A stretch of DNA of 64,000 nt, from assembly GCF_017368475.1 (NCBI RefSeq), contig NZ_JAFNJE010000015.1:34011-98010 (forward strand), written 5' to 3'. The stretch comes from Alteromonas sp. 5E99-2. GTDB taxonomy: Bacteria > Pseudomonadota > Gammaproteobacteria > Enterobacterales > Alteromonadaceae. The translations under genes were made by a program, and so were the position numbers. Each line of letters begins with the position of its first letter. Position 1 is the first letter of the stretch. The notes below the pieces were generated by a model, which worked only from the letters and a program-made list of their open reading frames with translations, had not been told where the DNA came from and searched no databases. This document shows, piece after piece, positions 18,244 to 27,740 of the stretch.

Positions 18244-20124
18244 ATGAAGCATCAATTAACACATCTTTCTTATTTAGCCTTATTTGTCTCATTTAGTTTA
18301 TTTGCCAGTGAAGAGGTTGATGAACATATTGTCGTACACGCAGATACACCTTCTTATTTATATCATTTACAAGATACATTACCTGTTTCGACCATTGAAG
18401 GAAGCCCGTTAAACAGCTCCTTAAGTATTGCAGAAGCGTTAACTTCAGCGCCAGAAGTGACTTTCAATGGGCAAGGTGGATTACTACAAACCTTGAGTAT
18501 CCGAGGTCTGTCTCGATGGAGAGTGCAAACCTTAGTGGAAGGTATTCCTATCCACTCAGAAAGACGAGCGGGAAATACCGCTGAATTTATTCCTCCTGGA
18601 TTACTTGGCCGAGCGTATTTGTTGCCAGGAGCTGCATCGACTCAGTTGGGAAGCGGAGCTTTGGGCGGTGGAATAGATTTACGTTTGGCCTCATCATTTG
18701 ATACTCAAATCAGCGCTGCATATGGCGTACAACAAGACTATCGAGACATTCAAGTATTAGGTGGAAGCGAAGTTGCCAATGGCGATATACATTGGGGGGC
18801 CAGCTATCGCCATGGCAATAACAGCGAAGCAGCTGACAATACGTCGATTTTCGACGGTTTTGAGCAATCAGCAGGATGGGTTAAATACTCATCGACGACT
18901 ACGCCAATAACAGACGCTCTTTTTTTGGTTTCAACCGCAAATAATGTGGGCAAGGCGAGTAGTGATTTACCCACAGAGCGAGTAACCGAATACCCATCTA
19001 ACGATCACTGGTTAGCTAAACTAAGGTTTAGTTGGCTAAATGCACAAGTGTATGCCCATGAGTTTTCTCTAGACACCGACGTAGTAAGGCCTGAGCAGCG
19101 CCGTAATATTTTGTCTAATTCAGCATTAAGCTGGGGCCTAAACGTGAGCGACTCGGTTTCACTGTTGGGTTTAGACGTGAATTGGAAAGCGGCGTTAGAT
19201 GCACGTAGTAAAGTAGAAGCCAAAGAACAAGAAATAAGTAACGATGGCCTAGTTGTGTTTGATAGAAGTAACTTAGACGCAAACCAACAAGCCTGGTCAA
19301 TTTCTGCTGATACCCTATATCAATGGCAAGAAACAGCTATTGCCGGAGGGGTTCGCTTGGAGCACTTGCGTCAACAAGATTCTTCGGCCACACCAAGAAA
19401 AGATTCAGATACCAATAGTTCGATTTTCTTAACCGCAAAGCATCAATGGTTATCAAGTTTATCAACCAGCTTTTATTTAAGTAGTGCTTTTAGAGCGCCG
19501 GTACTCACCGAACGCTACTTTAATGGCAGTACTCCTCGTGGCGTCACTTTAGGCTCGCCCAGCCTAGAAACAGAACAAGGCAGAAATGCCCAAATTGATA
19601 TTGATTACCGCAGTGATGTAATAGAGCTAGGATTCAGTGCAGCACGCCAGTGGATCGACAATTACATAGAACGCGTGTCTCTAAGTGATGAGCTACAGCA
19701 GTACATTAACGTAGGGAATGTGCAAATAGACAGCGTTAACTATGTTGTCGCAATACCTTTAACTTCAAGGTTTAACGCGCGTTTCAGCGGCCAGTGGTTA
19801 TGGGGTGAAGACGATGAAGGTTTAGCCATTAACGACGTTAGCCCCCACGAGCACAATGTACGCTTAAGTTATCAAGGCCAAAATATTGAAACCTGGCTAA
19901 ACACCACCTACCGACAACGCCACCGTAGACCAGGAACAAGCGAATTGCCCATAGGCAGCGCGGTTTACTTGCAGCTAGGATTAAGCGCGGCTGTGTCTGA
20001 TTCACTATCAATTAATATTCAAGTGAACAACCTGACAAACAGAACCTACGCCGTGAGCACTGATGACTTGTCGCCTTTAGCTAGAGGCAGAGACATACAA
20101 ATTAACGGGACGTACGTATTTTGA
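18244..20124 (+). CDS. TonB-dependent outer-membrane receptor
   Basis: Imports a chelate or other large substrate using TonB energy. It has a signal peptide (residues 1-22), a TonB-box-like EHIVVHA at about 28-34, a plug domain at about 40-150 (SIRGLSRWRVQTLVEGIPI, GSGALGGGIDLRL) and a 22-strand-type barrel ending in aromatic GTYVF. The FRAP motif with a later GSPSLETE resembles the FRAP...NPNL region of haem/siderophore receptors, though that alone does not identify a ligand. Its stop codon overlaps the start of a truncated haemoglobin (TTGA at 20121-20124). It is short (626 residues) for the family. Confidence 0.88.
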   Translation: MKHQLTHLSYLALFVSFSLFASEEVDEHIVVHADTPSYLYHLQDTLPVSTIEGSPLNSSLSIAEALTSAPEVTFNGQGGLLQTLSIRGLSRWRVQTLVEGIPIHSERRAGNTAEFIPPGLLGRAYLLPGAASTQLGSGALGGGIDLRLASSFDTQISAAYGVQQDYRDIQVLGGSEVANGDIHWGASYRHGNNSEAADNTSIFDGFEQSAGWVKYSSTTTPITDALFLVSTANNVGKASSDLPTERVTEYPSNDHWLAKLRFSWLNAQVYAHEFSLDTDVVRPEQRRNILSNSALSWGLNVSDSVSLLGLDVNWKAALDARSKVEAKEQEISNDGLVVFDRSNLDANQQAWSISADTLYQWQETAIAGGVRLEHLRQQDSSATPRKDSDTNSSIFLTAKHQWLSSLSTSFYLSSAFRAPVLTERYFNGSTPRGVTLGSPSLETEQGRNAQIDIDYRSDVIELGFSAARQWIDNYIERVSLSDELQQYINVGNVQIDSVNYVVAIPLTSRFNARFSGQWLWGEDDEGLAINDVSPHEHNVRLSYQGQNIETWLNTTYRQRHRRPGTSELPIGSAVYLQLGLSAAVSDSLSINIQVNNLTNRTYAVSTDDLSPLARGRDIQINGTYVF

Positions 20125-20564
20125 ATTTAACTCCTACTGAATACGGAACAGGGGATGCAACCTATAACGCCGCTGGTGGCGAAGATGGTATTCGTCGTTT
20201 AGTGAATTGCTTTTATGACGAAATGAGAGACAACCCTGATTATCAGCGTATTTGGGGCTGGCACCCCGAAGACAAAACGACTGACAATGGCAGCAAAGCC
20301 TTGTCGCGAGATAAACTAGCAAGCTTTCTGTGTGGCTGGATGGGCGGACCTAAACGGTACCAAGAAAAGTATGGGGGAATTAATATTCCACATGCTCATA
20401 AACACTTATCAATTACTGACGTCGAGCGAGATATGTGGTTGAGCTGCATGAGCTTTGCACTGTCACAACAAGGCTATCCAGAAGCATTTCAGAAATACCT
20501 TATTGAACAACTTTCACGGCCTGCCCAAATGGTTACTAATACATGCGCAGCAAATTATAAGTAG
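20121..20564 (+). CDS. Group II truncated haemoglobin
   Basis: A 147-residue haem protein that binds O2 or NO. It has the usual pattern YNAAGGEDGIRRLVNCFYDEM (two-on-two fold, helix B), the WMGGPKRYQEKYG block characteristic of group II, the proximal His in IPHAHKHLSI, and Trp in WLSCM (helix G). The start is TTG at 20121, overlapping the receptor stop, so expression depends on the receptor mRNA. The pairing with a TonB receptor suggests the globin handles imported iron/haem or protects against NO during uptake; that link is inference. Confidence 0.88.
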   Translation: MNLTPTEYGTGDATYNAAGGEDGIRRLVNCFYDEMRDNPDYQRIWGWHPEDKTTDNGSKALSRDKLASFLCGWMGGPKRYQEKYGGINIPHAHKHLSITDVERDMWLSCMSFALSQQGYPEAFQKYLIEQLSRPAQMVTNTCAANYK

Positions 20565-20723
20565 TTAAATAATATCAGAATGGTTATTCTTATAATTAAT
20601 AATTGGTTTGATAACGGTTAAACCTTGTATATTTAGTAGACTGGCGAGCCTTAATTCTATATATTCGCGCCTCTTTTTCTGCGTTCATTCGCTTTTTGTT
20701 TTTACTTACTCCGGAATACACTT

Positions 20724-22316
20724 GTGATCACGACTGCCAACATAACAATGCAATTTGGTTCAGAGCCTTTATTTGAAAATATTTCTGCTAAATTCGGCAA
20801 TGGCAACCGCTATGGTCTGATTGGGGCGAATGGGTGTGGTAAATCTACATTCATGAAAATACTCAGTGGCAAACTTACGCCAAGTGCCGGAAACGTATCA
20901 TTGGCACCTGATACCAAGCTGGGCATCTTGAATCAAGACCAGTTCGCGTTTGAAGACATGTCAGTGGTTGACGCCGTGATCATGGGCGACCGTGAGTTAT
21001 GGGACGTAAAGCAGCGTCGTGATGAAATTTACAGCAAAGCTGATATGACCGAAGAAGAAGGCATGGAAGTAGCCGAGCTAGAAGTTAAATTTGCAGAAAT
21101 GGATGGCTATACCGCAGAGTCTCGTGCAGGTGATATTTTGATTTCTGCTGGAATTGAAGAAAGCTATCATTTTGGTCTCATGCGAGAAGTTGCTCCAGGA
21201 CGAAAAGTTAGGGTGCTGTTGGCCCAAGCCTTGTTTGCTGACCCAGATATACTGCTACTTGATGAACCTACCAACAACTTGGATATCTACACCATACATT
21301 GGTTGGCGGAAGAGCTAAACAAGCGTAAATCCACCATGATTATTATTTCTCATGACAGACACTTTTTGAATTCTGTGTGTACTCATATGGCGGATATTGA
21401 TTACGGCGAGTTACGTATTTATCCGGGTAATTATGATGCGTTTAGTGAGGCTGCTGCTGCGGTGCAAGAACAGCTTCACAATGAAAATGCGAAAAAAGCC
21501 ACAGAAATACAAGAATTACAGAGCTTTGTAGCGCGCTTCTCTGCTAATGCTTCAAAAGCAAAGCAAGCGACCTCAAGAGCGAAACGCCTAGAAAAAATTG
21601 AATTGAATGACATTAAAGCGTCTAGTCGTCGCAAGCCTTTTATTCAGTTTAAGCAGCATAAAAAACTGCATCGTTTAGCCCTAACGCTAGAAGATTTAGG
21701 CCATAGTTATACTAACACACCGTTATTTTCCAACGGTAACTTGTTGTTAGAAGCGGGCGCAAAGCTGGCGATTATTGGTGAAAATGGCGCGGGTAAAACC
21801 ACCTTATTGAAATGCCTAATTGACGAAGTTAAGGCTAATGAAGGTACAGTAAAATGGGCTGAAAATGCGGTAGCGGGTTATATTCCTCAAGACAGTTCAG
21901 CAGACTTTGCTGCAGACATTAATATGTTTGATTGGATGTCGCAATGGCGTCAACCAAAGCACGACGACTTACAAGTAAAAGCTATGTTAGGGCGCTTACT
22001 GTTTAGTGCTGACGACTTTAAGAAAAAGGTCGGAGTGTGTTCTGGGGGTGAAAAAAACCGCCTCTTGTTTGGTAAGTTAATGCTGCAAGATATCAATGTT
22101 TTAGTGTTGGATGAACCCACTAACCATTTAGATATGGAATCAATTGAAGCGTTAAATCAAGGGATAATGAATTTTGAAGGTACAGTGATTTTTGTGAGTC
22201 ACGATCTCGAATTTATTACCTCGTTGGCAACGCAAATTATTGAAATAACAGATAACAAAATTAATCACTTCGAAGGTGGTTACGAAGAGTTCCAAGCTCA
22301 CTTAGAAGCCCACTAA
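20724..22316 (+). CDS. ybiT: ABC-F family ATPase, YbiT type
   Basis: Cytosolic ribosome-associated ABC protein with two ATP-binding domains and no membrane part. Walker A motifs are GANGCGKST (about residues 36-44) and GENGAGKTT (about 353-361). Each domain has a Walker B DEPTN, and the signature in the second is CSGGEKNR; the first shows the degenerate APGRKVR. The linker (about 245-290) is the helical P-site tRNA interaction motif. The opening sequence [20 protein letters not shown] matches YbiT closely. The start is GTG. A bidirectional terminator follows. The precise translation defect it relieves is not known from sequence. Confidence 0.9.
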   Translation: MITTANITMQFGSEPLFENISAKFGNGNRYGLIGANGCGKSTFMKILSGKLTPSAGNVSLAPDTKLGILNQDQFAFEDMSVVDAVIMGDRELWDVKQRRDEIYSKADMTEEEGMEVAELEVKFAEMDGYTAESRAGDILISAGIEESYHFGLMREVAPGRKVRVLLAQALFADPDILLLDEPTNNLDIYTIHWLAEELNKRKSTMIIISHDRHFLNSVCTHMADIDYGELRIYPGNYDAFSEAAAAVQEQLHNENAKKATEIQELQSFVARFSANASKAKQATSRAKRLEKIELNDIKASSRRKPFIQFKQHKKLHRLALTLEDLGHSYTNTPLFSNGNLLLEAGAKLAIIGENGAGKTTLLKCLIDEVKANEGTVKWAENAVAGYIPQDSSADFAADINMFDWMSQWRQPKHDDLQVKAMLGRLLFSADDFKKKVGVCSGGEKNRLLFGKLMLQDINVLVLDEPTNHLDMESIEALNQGIMNFEGTVIFVSHDLEFITSLATQIIEITDNKINHFEGGYEEFQAHLEAH

Positions 22317-22331
22317 GAGTATAAATTCGAT

Positions 22332-22374
22332 AAAAGGCCTGTTTTCGATATTGTATCGGACTCAGGCCTTTTTT
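22332..22374. terminator. Bidirectional terminator between ybiT and the DUF302 gene
   Basis: AAAAGGCCTG (22332-22341) pairs with CAGGCCTTTTTT (22363-22374). There is a good T run on the plus strand and four T residues on the minus strand, so it can end both convergent transcripts. Confidence 0.85.
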
Positions 22375-22386
22375 ATTTGGGCAAAT

Positions 22387-22812
22387 TTACACTACAGCAG
22401 ACACTATTTTGGCCAACGCGTTCTGCATCATAGTAATGGCTTTGTGTTCGCTATCAACATTGTGCCGCAGAGCTAACTCACTAGGTGTGTTGTAGCTTAC
22501 GAAAGTCTCATTATTTTCACTGCTGTGAATTAAAACCTTTAGCGGTAAATCAAGGGCAAACAAGCTGTTTTCTTGCATAAGAGGCGTGCCACCTTGAGGT
22601 TTACCGAATATAACTAAACGGCTGGGCAGCAAAGATAAATCTACGCTTGCGGCGGCTGCCGAATGATCAACATCGGCAATGGTTTTAAACCCTAATTCAT
22701 CTATTTGCGCTTTTATTGTATTTACAGTGTCGTTAAAACTAAGTGTACTTTTAGTCTGGGTGACACCCTTTGAGCGTTCGGTTTGCATTGAGTTTAACTC
22801 CTCGGTTTTCAT
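22387..22812 (-). CDS. DUF302 domain protein
   Basis: A 141-residue cytosolic protein. The DUF302 core spans about residues 30-135 with VDHSAAAA, LPSRLVIFGKPQGGTPLMQE, LPLKVLIH and the C-terminal VSYNTPSELALRHN. No signal peptide is visible. The family is widespread but its biochemical role is unknown. The gene lies 49 bases downstream of leuA on the same strand and may be read on the same transcript, though no metabolic link is apparent. Confidence 0.85.
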   Translation of the reverse strand: MKTEELNSMQTERSKGVTQTKSTLSFNDTVNTIKAQIDELGFKTIADVDHSAAAASVDLSLLPSRLVIFGKPQGGTPLMQENSLFALDLPLKVLIHSSENNETFVSYNTPSELALRHNVDSEHKAITMMQNALAKIVSAVV

Positions 22813-22861
22813 TGTGTAGTATGAAGACCGAGGAAGAACACAAAAAGTAACGGATTTTTAC

Positions 22862-24508
22862 TTACTCAAATGCCACTGCGTTTAAAATCGCACTGAGTAT
22901 TGCACCTAAAATGTCTTGGCTTTTACCGGCACCACACACCCGTTTTTGATCAATACTAATTTGCACATAGGCCATAGCTTCAGCACTTTCGTCAGTGCCT
23001 AGGGTATGTTCGTTGTAATTAATGATAACGAAGGGCTTTCCGGTATGAGCGCTCATTGCCGAAACAAAGGCTTCTAACACACCACTGCCTTTACCTGATA
23101 AATGATGCTCCTTACCGTTTTCTACTAACACTGCGCTTAGCACATCAATGCCGTCTTCTCGTTTAACTTCGTATTTGATAAGCGATCGGCTTTGATTGGC
23201 ATTGAGGTAGGTTTTGTTGAATAACGCGAAAATTTGTTCAGCATTCACTTCAGCTTCAGTACGCTCGGCTTCTTTTTGTACCACAGGACTGAAATCTATT
23301 TGTAACCATCTGGGCATTTTAATGCCGTGCTCTTGTTCAAGCACATAGGTAACCCCCCCTTTGCCTGATTGAGAGTTGATGCGAATGACTTCTTGATAAT
23401 TTCGACCCACGTCTCTTGGGTCGATAGGCAAATATGCTACGTCCCACATGTCACCGTCATTCTGATTGGCTAAACATTTATTAATGGCGTCTTGGTGGCT
23501 ACCAGAAAACGCTGCGAAAACTAATTCTCCAGCATAGGGATGGCGAGGGTGCACCGGCAAGGCCGTACATTTTTCAACAACATTAATAATTTTGTCCATG
23601 GCTGAAAAGTCTAGCTCTGGGTCAACACCTCGGCTGTAGTAATTCATTCCCATGGTAACGATATCCATATTACCTGTGCGCTCTCCATTGCCTAACAAGG
23701 TACCTTCAACTCTATCTGCGCCGGCTAATATTCCTAACTCTGATGCAGCGACACCGCATCCTCTATCGTTATGGGTATGCAGACTCACAATAATGGAGTC
23801 ACGTTTTTTAACGTTGTCGCAGAACCACTCAATTTGATCGGCATACACATTGGGCGGAGCAACTTCGACTGTTGCGGGTAAATTGATAATGACTTTGTTG
23901 TCTGGGGTTGCTTGCCATACATCAATTACCGCATCGCAGACATCAATGGCATAGTCTATTTCTGTGCCAGTAAAGCTTTCTGGAGAATATTGGAACTGCC
24001 ATTGAGTTTCAGGTTGTCTAGCCGCAAATTCTTTCACCCAAGCAGCACCTTCTACTGCGATGTGTTTTATTTCTTCTTTCGACTTTTTAAACACTTGCTC
24101 TCTTTGCGTCGTCGATGTGGAGTTATAAACGTGAACAATAGCTTTTTTTACCCCTTTTAGTGCCTCATAGGTACGGACAATAAGCTCTTTACGGGCCTGC
24201 GTAAGTACTTGAATGGTCACATCGTCTGGAATGCGATTTTCAGTAATAAGCTTGCGAACAAAATCGAAGTCGGGTTGAGATGCAGCGGGGAAGCCTACTT
24301 CAATATGTTTAAAGCCAACATCAATCAGCATATCAAACATGTCCATTTTTTGCTCTGGCGTCATGGGGTCGATTAAAGCTTGGTTACCGTCGCGAAGATC
24401 AACACTACACCACATAGGTGCTTTTTCTAGAGTGCGATTGGGCCAACGACGATCTGGTTTATTTAAGGTGACAATCTTAGGGTACTTAGTGTGATCAAAG
24501 CGCTGCAT
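22862..24508 (-). CDS. leuA: 2-isopropylmalate synthase (type 2 / actinobacterial-like LeuA)
   Basis: Condenses acetyl-CoA with 2-oxoisovalerate in the first leucine-specific step. The TIM-barrel domain spans about residues 30-310 (CSVDLRDGNQALIDPM, VSLHTHNDRGCGVAASELG with the metal-binding His residues, and GNGERTGNMD). The C-terminal LeuA regulatory domain spans about 420-545. At 548 residues and with the WPNRTLEKAPMWCSVDLRDG start, it belongs to the longer LeuA class. leuBCD are not adjacent. It is divergent from an Lrp/AsnC gene across 135 bases. Confidence 0.93.
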   Translation of the reverse strand: MQRFDHTKYPKIVTLNKPDRRWPNRTLEKAPMWCSVDLRDGNQALIDPMTPEQKMDMFDMLIDVGFKHIEVGFPAASQPDFDFVRKLITENRIPDDVTIQVLTQARKELIVRTYEALKGVKKAIVHVYNSTSTTQREQVFKKSKEEIKHIAVEGAAWVKEFAARQPETQWQFQYSPESFTGTEIDYAIDVCDAVIDVWQATPDNKVIINLPATVEVAPPNVYADQIEWFCDNVKKRDSIIVSLHTHNDRGCGVAASELGILAGADRVEGTLLGNGERTGNMDIVTMGMNYYSRGVDPELDFSAMDKIINVVEKCTALPVHPRHPYAGELVFAAFSGSHQDAINKCLANQNDGDMWDVAYLPIDPRDVGRNYQEVIRINSQSGKGGVTYVLEQEHGIKMPRWLQIDFSPVVQKEAERTEAEVNAEQIFALFNKTYLNANQSRSLIKYEVKREDGIDVLSAVLVENGKEHHLSGKGSGVLEAFVSAMSAHTGKPFVIINYNEHTLGTDESAEAMAYVQISIDQKRVCGAGKSQDILGAILSAILNAVAFE

Positions 24509-24643
24509 TGTACTTGCTCAATAGGAATAACGATTAAAGATATATGCTAGAAATTATATCTATTTCCTTTGAGTTAAAGTAACTAAAATAAGTGTTATTT
24601 TTTATTTTTGTAGTTATTATCACTATTATATTTATAGTTTTTA
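24509..24643. promoter_or_regulatory. Divergent leuA / Lrp-family promoter region
   Basis: AT-rich gap with the inverted repeat AGATATA (24538-24544) and TATATCT (24555-24561) lying 30 bases upstream of leuA, spaced ten bases apart. Because an Lrp/AsnC regulator is encoded on the other side, this is a plausible operator for control of both genes; no ligand can be read from it. Confidence 0.4.
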
Positions 24644-25114
24644 GTGATATATGTGGATTTAGATCAAAAAGACAAACAGATCCTTAACGAGCTTCAAATT
24701 AATGCTCGTATTAGTAATTTGGAATTGGCAGAGAAAGTGAATTTATCGCCTACGCCTTGTGCTCGAAGGGTTAAGCAACTTGAAGAAGCGGGAATTATTC
24801 AAACTCATGTCACTTTGTTGAACCGAGAATTGCTAGGTTTGAATCTGATGGCCATGATTGGGGTGACTATGGATCAGCATACCGCTGACCGTTTTGAAAA
24901 ATTTGAAGAAGCTGCAAATGCATTGCCCGAAGTCATGGAATGTTATGTGGTTACAGGGCAAGATTCAGATTTCCTTATCAAAGTTTTAGTAAGAGACATG
25001 CGTCATTACGAAGAATTCCTACTAAAACGCCTGACTAAAATTGAAGGGGTAAATGGCGTTCATACGAGCTTTGTTCTAAGGCAGCCTATTCATAAGCACC
25101 AACTACCAATTTAA
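24644..25114 (+). CDS. Lrp/AsnC family transcriptional regulator
   Basis: Feast-famine regulator with an N-terminal winged helix-turn-helix (about residues 8-60, ILNELQINARISNLELAEKV, LSPTPCARRVKQLEEAG) and a C-terminal RAM ligand domain (about 70-145, CYVVTGQDSDFLIKVLV). The start is GTG at 24644 or the in-frame GTG at 24653; neither has a clear Shine-Dalgarno sequence. It is divergent from leuA, so leucine biosynthesis is its likely target, but the sequence does not show whether it is the global Lrp. Confidence 0.88.
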   Translation: MIYVDLDQKDKQILNELQINARISNLELAEKVNLSPTPCARRVKQLEEAGIIQTHVTLLNRELLGLNLMAMIGVTMDQHTADRFEKFEEAANALPEVMECYVVTGQDSDFLIKVLVRDMRHYEEFLLKRLTKIEGVNGVHTSFVLRQPIHKHQLPI

Positions 25115-25161
25115 TAGCTCAGCCCTTTATAAGTAAGTGTTTTAATGAAGAATAGTTATTC

Positions 25162-25632
25162 TTAATCGGCTAGCAATCCCTCTTGACACAAGTCGAATTT
25201 GGTCCGGCGCAAGCTGATTAAGGTTGTGAATTTTTTCATATTGGAATGAGAATATAGTACCCGTTTGCAGAAGTGTTCATATTCAAACATATCCGCTACA
25301 TTGACTATCAATACAAAGTCTACTTCTCCTGTCACTTTGTAGCACTGTTTGACTTCTGGCGATTCATTTATGGCATTAATAAAAACATTGGAAAGTGCCA
25401 AATCGTCATTTTTCATGTAGATTTCCACCACCATATTTAAGCGTTTTCCTATGGCTGTGGATGACACTACTGCGACCACTCGCTCTATGATCCCTTCAGA
25501 TTTGAGTTTTTTCACACGTTTCAAGCAAGCAGGGGCAGATAAACCGACTTTTTCAGCTAGTGCAATATTGGTTTGATCAGCATTGCGCTGAAGCTCAGTC
25601 AATATTCGAATATCTAAAGTTTGTAACTTCAT
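25162..25632 (-). CDS. Lrp/AsnC family transcriptional regulator (second copy)
   Basis: A 156-residue paralogue of the neighbouring Lrp-type gene. The helix-turn-helix is at about 5-60 (LTELQRNADQTNIALAEKVG, LSAPACLKRVKKLKSEG) and the RAM domain at about 65-140 (CYKVTGEVDFVLIVNVA). A 24-base perfect palindrome lies just upstream of its start, so autoregulation is likely. It is divergent from a gate-domain membrane protein, the probable target gene. Both are more divergent from each other than a recent duplication would be. Confidence 0.88.
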   Translation of the reverse strand: MKLQTLDIRILTELQRNADQTNIALAEKVGLSAPACLKRVKKLKSEGIIERVVAVVSSTAIGKRLNMVVEIYMKNDDLALSNVFINAINESPEVKQCYKVTGEVDFVLIVNVADMFEYEHFCKRVLYSHSNMKKFTTLISLRRTKFDLCQEGLLAD

Positions 25633-25656
25633 TAATAAAGTTTCTTATTTTTACTA

Positions 25657-25680
25657 TTAAAGAAACTATAGTTTCTTTAA
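25657..25680. promoter_or_regulatory. Perfect 24-base palindrome, probable Lrp/AsnC operator
   Basis: TTAAAGAAACTA is followed at once by its reverse complement (25657-25668, 25669-25680). A partial copy, AAGTTTCTTATT, lies nearer the regulator start at 25638-25649. The site sits 25 bases upstream of the regulator and 86 bases upstream of the divergent membrane-protein gene, which suits control of both. Confidence 0.6.
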
Positions 25681-25765
25681 GGAGTGATTAAAACCATTAA
25701 TTAGTTCGTTGTCTTGTTAATCTTCTCATTAGTTTTTAACCACCACTGTCCTGTTAGGAAACGAG

Positions 25766-26731
25766 ATGTTTAACACCATATACCACGCAACACGTGATTG
25801 GGCTTTTGACGTATTAAATATTTTTTGGGGACTAGTAAAAATAATGGTTCCCATATTGATTGTCGTTAAATTTGTTGAAGAATTAGGTTGGATAGTGCTT
25901 TTGGGCGAAGGGATTAGTCCGATTATGTCTTGGGTTGGTTTACCCGGTGAAATGGGCCTTGTGTGGGTAACTGCAATAACAGGCAATTTGTACGCTGGAA
26001 TGGCGTTGTTTTATCAATTTAACACGGTTGAACAATTAACTGTGGCCCAAGTCAGTATTTTGTCTTCTATGATGCTAATAGCGCATGGGCTTCCAATAGA
26101 AGCCGCTGTTGCTAAAGCCGTAGGGGTGAGTCTTAGGTTTACACTTTTACTGCGAGTCGGCGGTGCATTATTGTTTGGAGTGATTTTACACCTAAGTTAT
26201 CAATTTTTTGATGTATTGCAGACCCCGGTTAGTGTCTACTGGGTGCCAGAGCATAGCAATGGTGGGTGGTTAAGCTGGCTGATAGTACAAGTGAAAACAC
26301 TGGTTGCAGCACTGTGCATTATTGCTTTATTGACGCTGCTATTGCGTGGTATTCGACACATTGGTTTAGAGAAGTTTATTCACTTTTTGTTATCGCCTCT
26401 ATTGCGTTTATTGGGTATTGGAAGCAAAGCATCTAACATCATCGTTATCGGGTTTTTATTAGGTTTGACTTTCGGAGGTAGCTTATTAATAAAAGAAGAA
26501 AAAGACGGAGAAATGACGCGCAAGGACATCTTTTTAATCATGGCTTTCTTAGGGCTTTCCCATAGCATTATTGAAGACACACTACTTATGTTACTGCTTG
26601 GTGCGGATTTGCTTACCATTTTATGGATACGGTTAATATTTGCATTTATTGTAGTTGCTGCGCTAGCAAGGGGCATGGATTGGCTAATGCAAAGTAGATT
26701 TGCATATCGTTTGAAAAATAAAAGAATATAA
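25766..26731 (+). CDS. Nucleoside-recognition / gate-domain membrane protein
   Basis: An inner-membrane protein of about nine hydrophobic segments, with two Gate (nucleoside recognition) repeats: about residues 45-140 (MSWVGLPGEMGLVWVTAITGN) and about 205-290 (GFLLGLTFGGSLLIKEE, HSIIEDTLLMLLLGADL). The conserved Gly-rich turns of the family are present. Transport of a nucleoside or other small organic solute is likely, but the substrate is not set by the sequence. It is divergent from the second Lrp/AsnC gene and shares a 133-base control region with its palindrome. Confidence 0.82.
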   Translation: MFNTIYHATRDWAFDVLNIFWGLVKIMVPILIVVKFVEELGWIVLLGEGISPIMSWVGLPGEMGLVWVTAITGNLYAGMALFYQFNTVEQLTVAQVSILSSMMLIAHGLPIEAAVAKAVGVSLRFTLLLRVGGALLFGVILHLSYQFFDVLQTPVSVYWVPEHSNGGWLSWLIVQVKTLVAALCIIALLTLLLRGIRHIGLEKFIHFLLSPLLRLLGIGSKASNIIVIGFLLGLTFGGSLLIKEEKDGEMTRKDIFLIMAFLGLSHSIIEDTLLMLLLGADLLTILWIRLIFAFIVVAALARGMDWLMQSRFAYRLKNKRI

Positions 26732-26865
26732 GTTCTTTTATGTGTTTCACTCAATTATGTAGTCCACAGCACATGACTAAAAAATGAGACCCTAAGTGAT
26801 GATTTTGTAACCTTAGTGAAATGTTTAAAGATTAGAGTGAGTTATCCGTAATGTGAGAAATTACA

Positions 26866-27705
26866 ATGAAAACAAGCGTAATTTTTACAACTTATAATTC
26901 ACCTGTTTGGTTGGAAAAGGTTCTTTGGGGCTTTTTTGAGCAAACACATAAAGACTTCGAAATTGTCATTGCCGATGATGGTTCTGGTGATGAAACACGT
27001 CAACTTATTGAAAATATTAAAAAACAAGTACCTGTAGAAATAAAGCACATTTGGCAACAAGATGATGGGTTTCAAAAGTGCCGCATACTCAACAAAGCAA
27101 TAATGGCTTCTGAGGGAGATTATCTCATTTTCACGGATGGAGATTGTATTCCTAGAGCTGATTTCGTGGAACAGCACTTAAGGTTGTCGGAACCCAATGG
27201 TTATTTGTCCGGTGGCTACTTCAAATTACTTATGTCTATTAGTGAAACTATTCAACAAGAAGATATTATTTCTCAGCGCGCTTTTGATGTGGAATGGCTT
27301 GTTTCGAATGGGCTAAAGAAAACACATAAAACCATGAAGTTAACAGCTTCTGGTGTGTGGGCTAATTTTTTGAACAACATAAGTCCTGCTCGGCCTACTT
27401 GGAATGGTCACAACGCCTCTTGCTACAAGAAGCACATACTTGCGGTTAATGGCTTTGAAGAATCAATGCAATACGGTGGTCAAGACTGTGAGTTTGGAGA
27501 CAGGCTAGTGCATTACGGATTAAAGCCAAAATGCATTCGATATTCAGCTGTATGTGTGCATTTAGATCACAAGCGGAGTTATGTTACACCTGAAATGCTG
27601 CAAAACAGTGAGGCTATTCGCCTGAATACTAAGAATAACAAATCGATTCAGGCGAAAGTTGGAATAGCGCAGTGGACGAGTGAAAAAGAATCGGTCTCCA
27701 TCTAA
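26866..27705 (+). CDS. Family 2 glycosyltransferase with galactosyltransferase-type C-terminus
   Basis: A cytosolic GT-A fold enzyme of 279 residues. The opening SVIFTTYNSPVWLEKVLWGF and DDGSGDETR are the GT2 nucleotide-binding blocks; FTDGDCIPR carries the DxD-type metal site. The later NGHNASCYKK and GGQDCEFGDRLVHYG belong to the C-terminal galactosyltransferase-like block. A glycan or LPS substrate is probable but not visible. It stands alone, so the polymer cannot be inferred from the neighbours. Confidence 0.88.
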   Translation: MKTSVIFTTYNSPVWLEKVLWGFFEQTHKDFEIVIADDGSGDETRQLIENIKKQVPVEIKHIWQQDDGFQKCRILNKAIMASEGDYLIFTDGDCIPRADFVEQHLRLSEPNGYLSGGYFKLLMSISETIQQEDIISQRAFDVEWLVSNGLKKTHKTMKLTASGVWANFLNNISPARPTWNGHNASCYKKHILAVNGFEESMQYGGQDCEFGDRLVHYGLKPKCIRYSAVCVHLDHKRSYVTPEMLQNSEAIRLNTKNNKSIQAKVGIAQWTSEKESVSI

Positions 27706-27740
27706 TAAAATAGTGACTCATCGTTTTAATTGATATTTCG

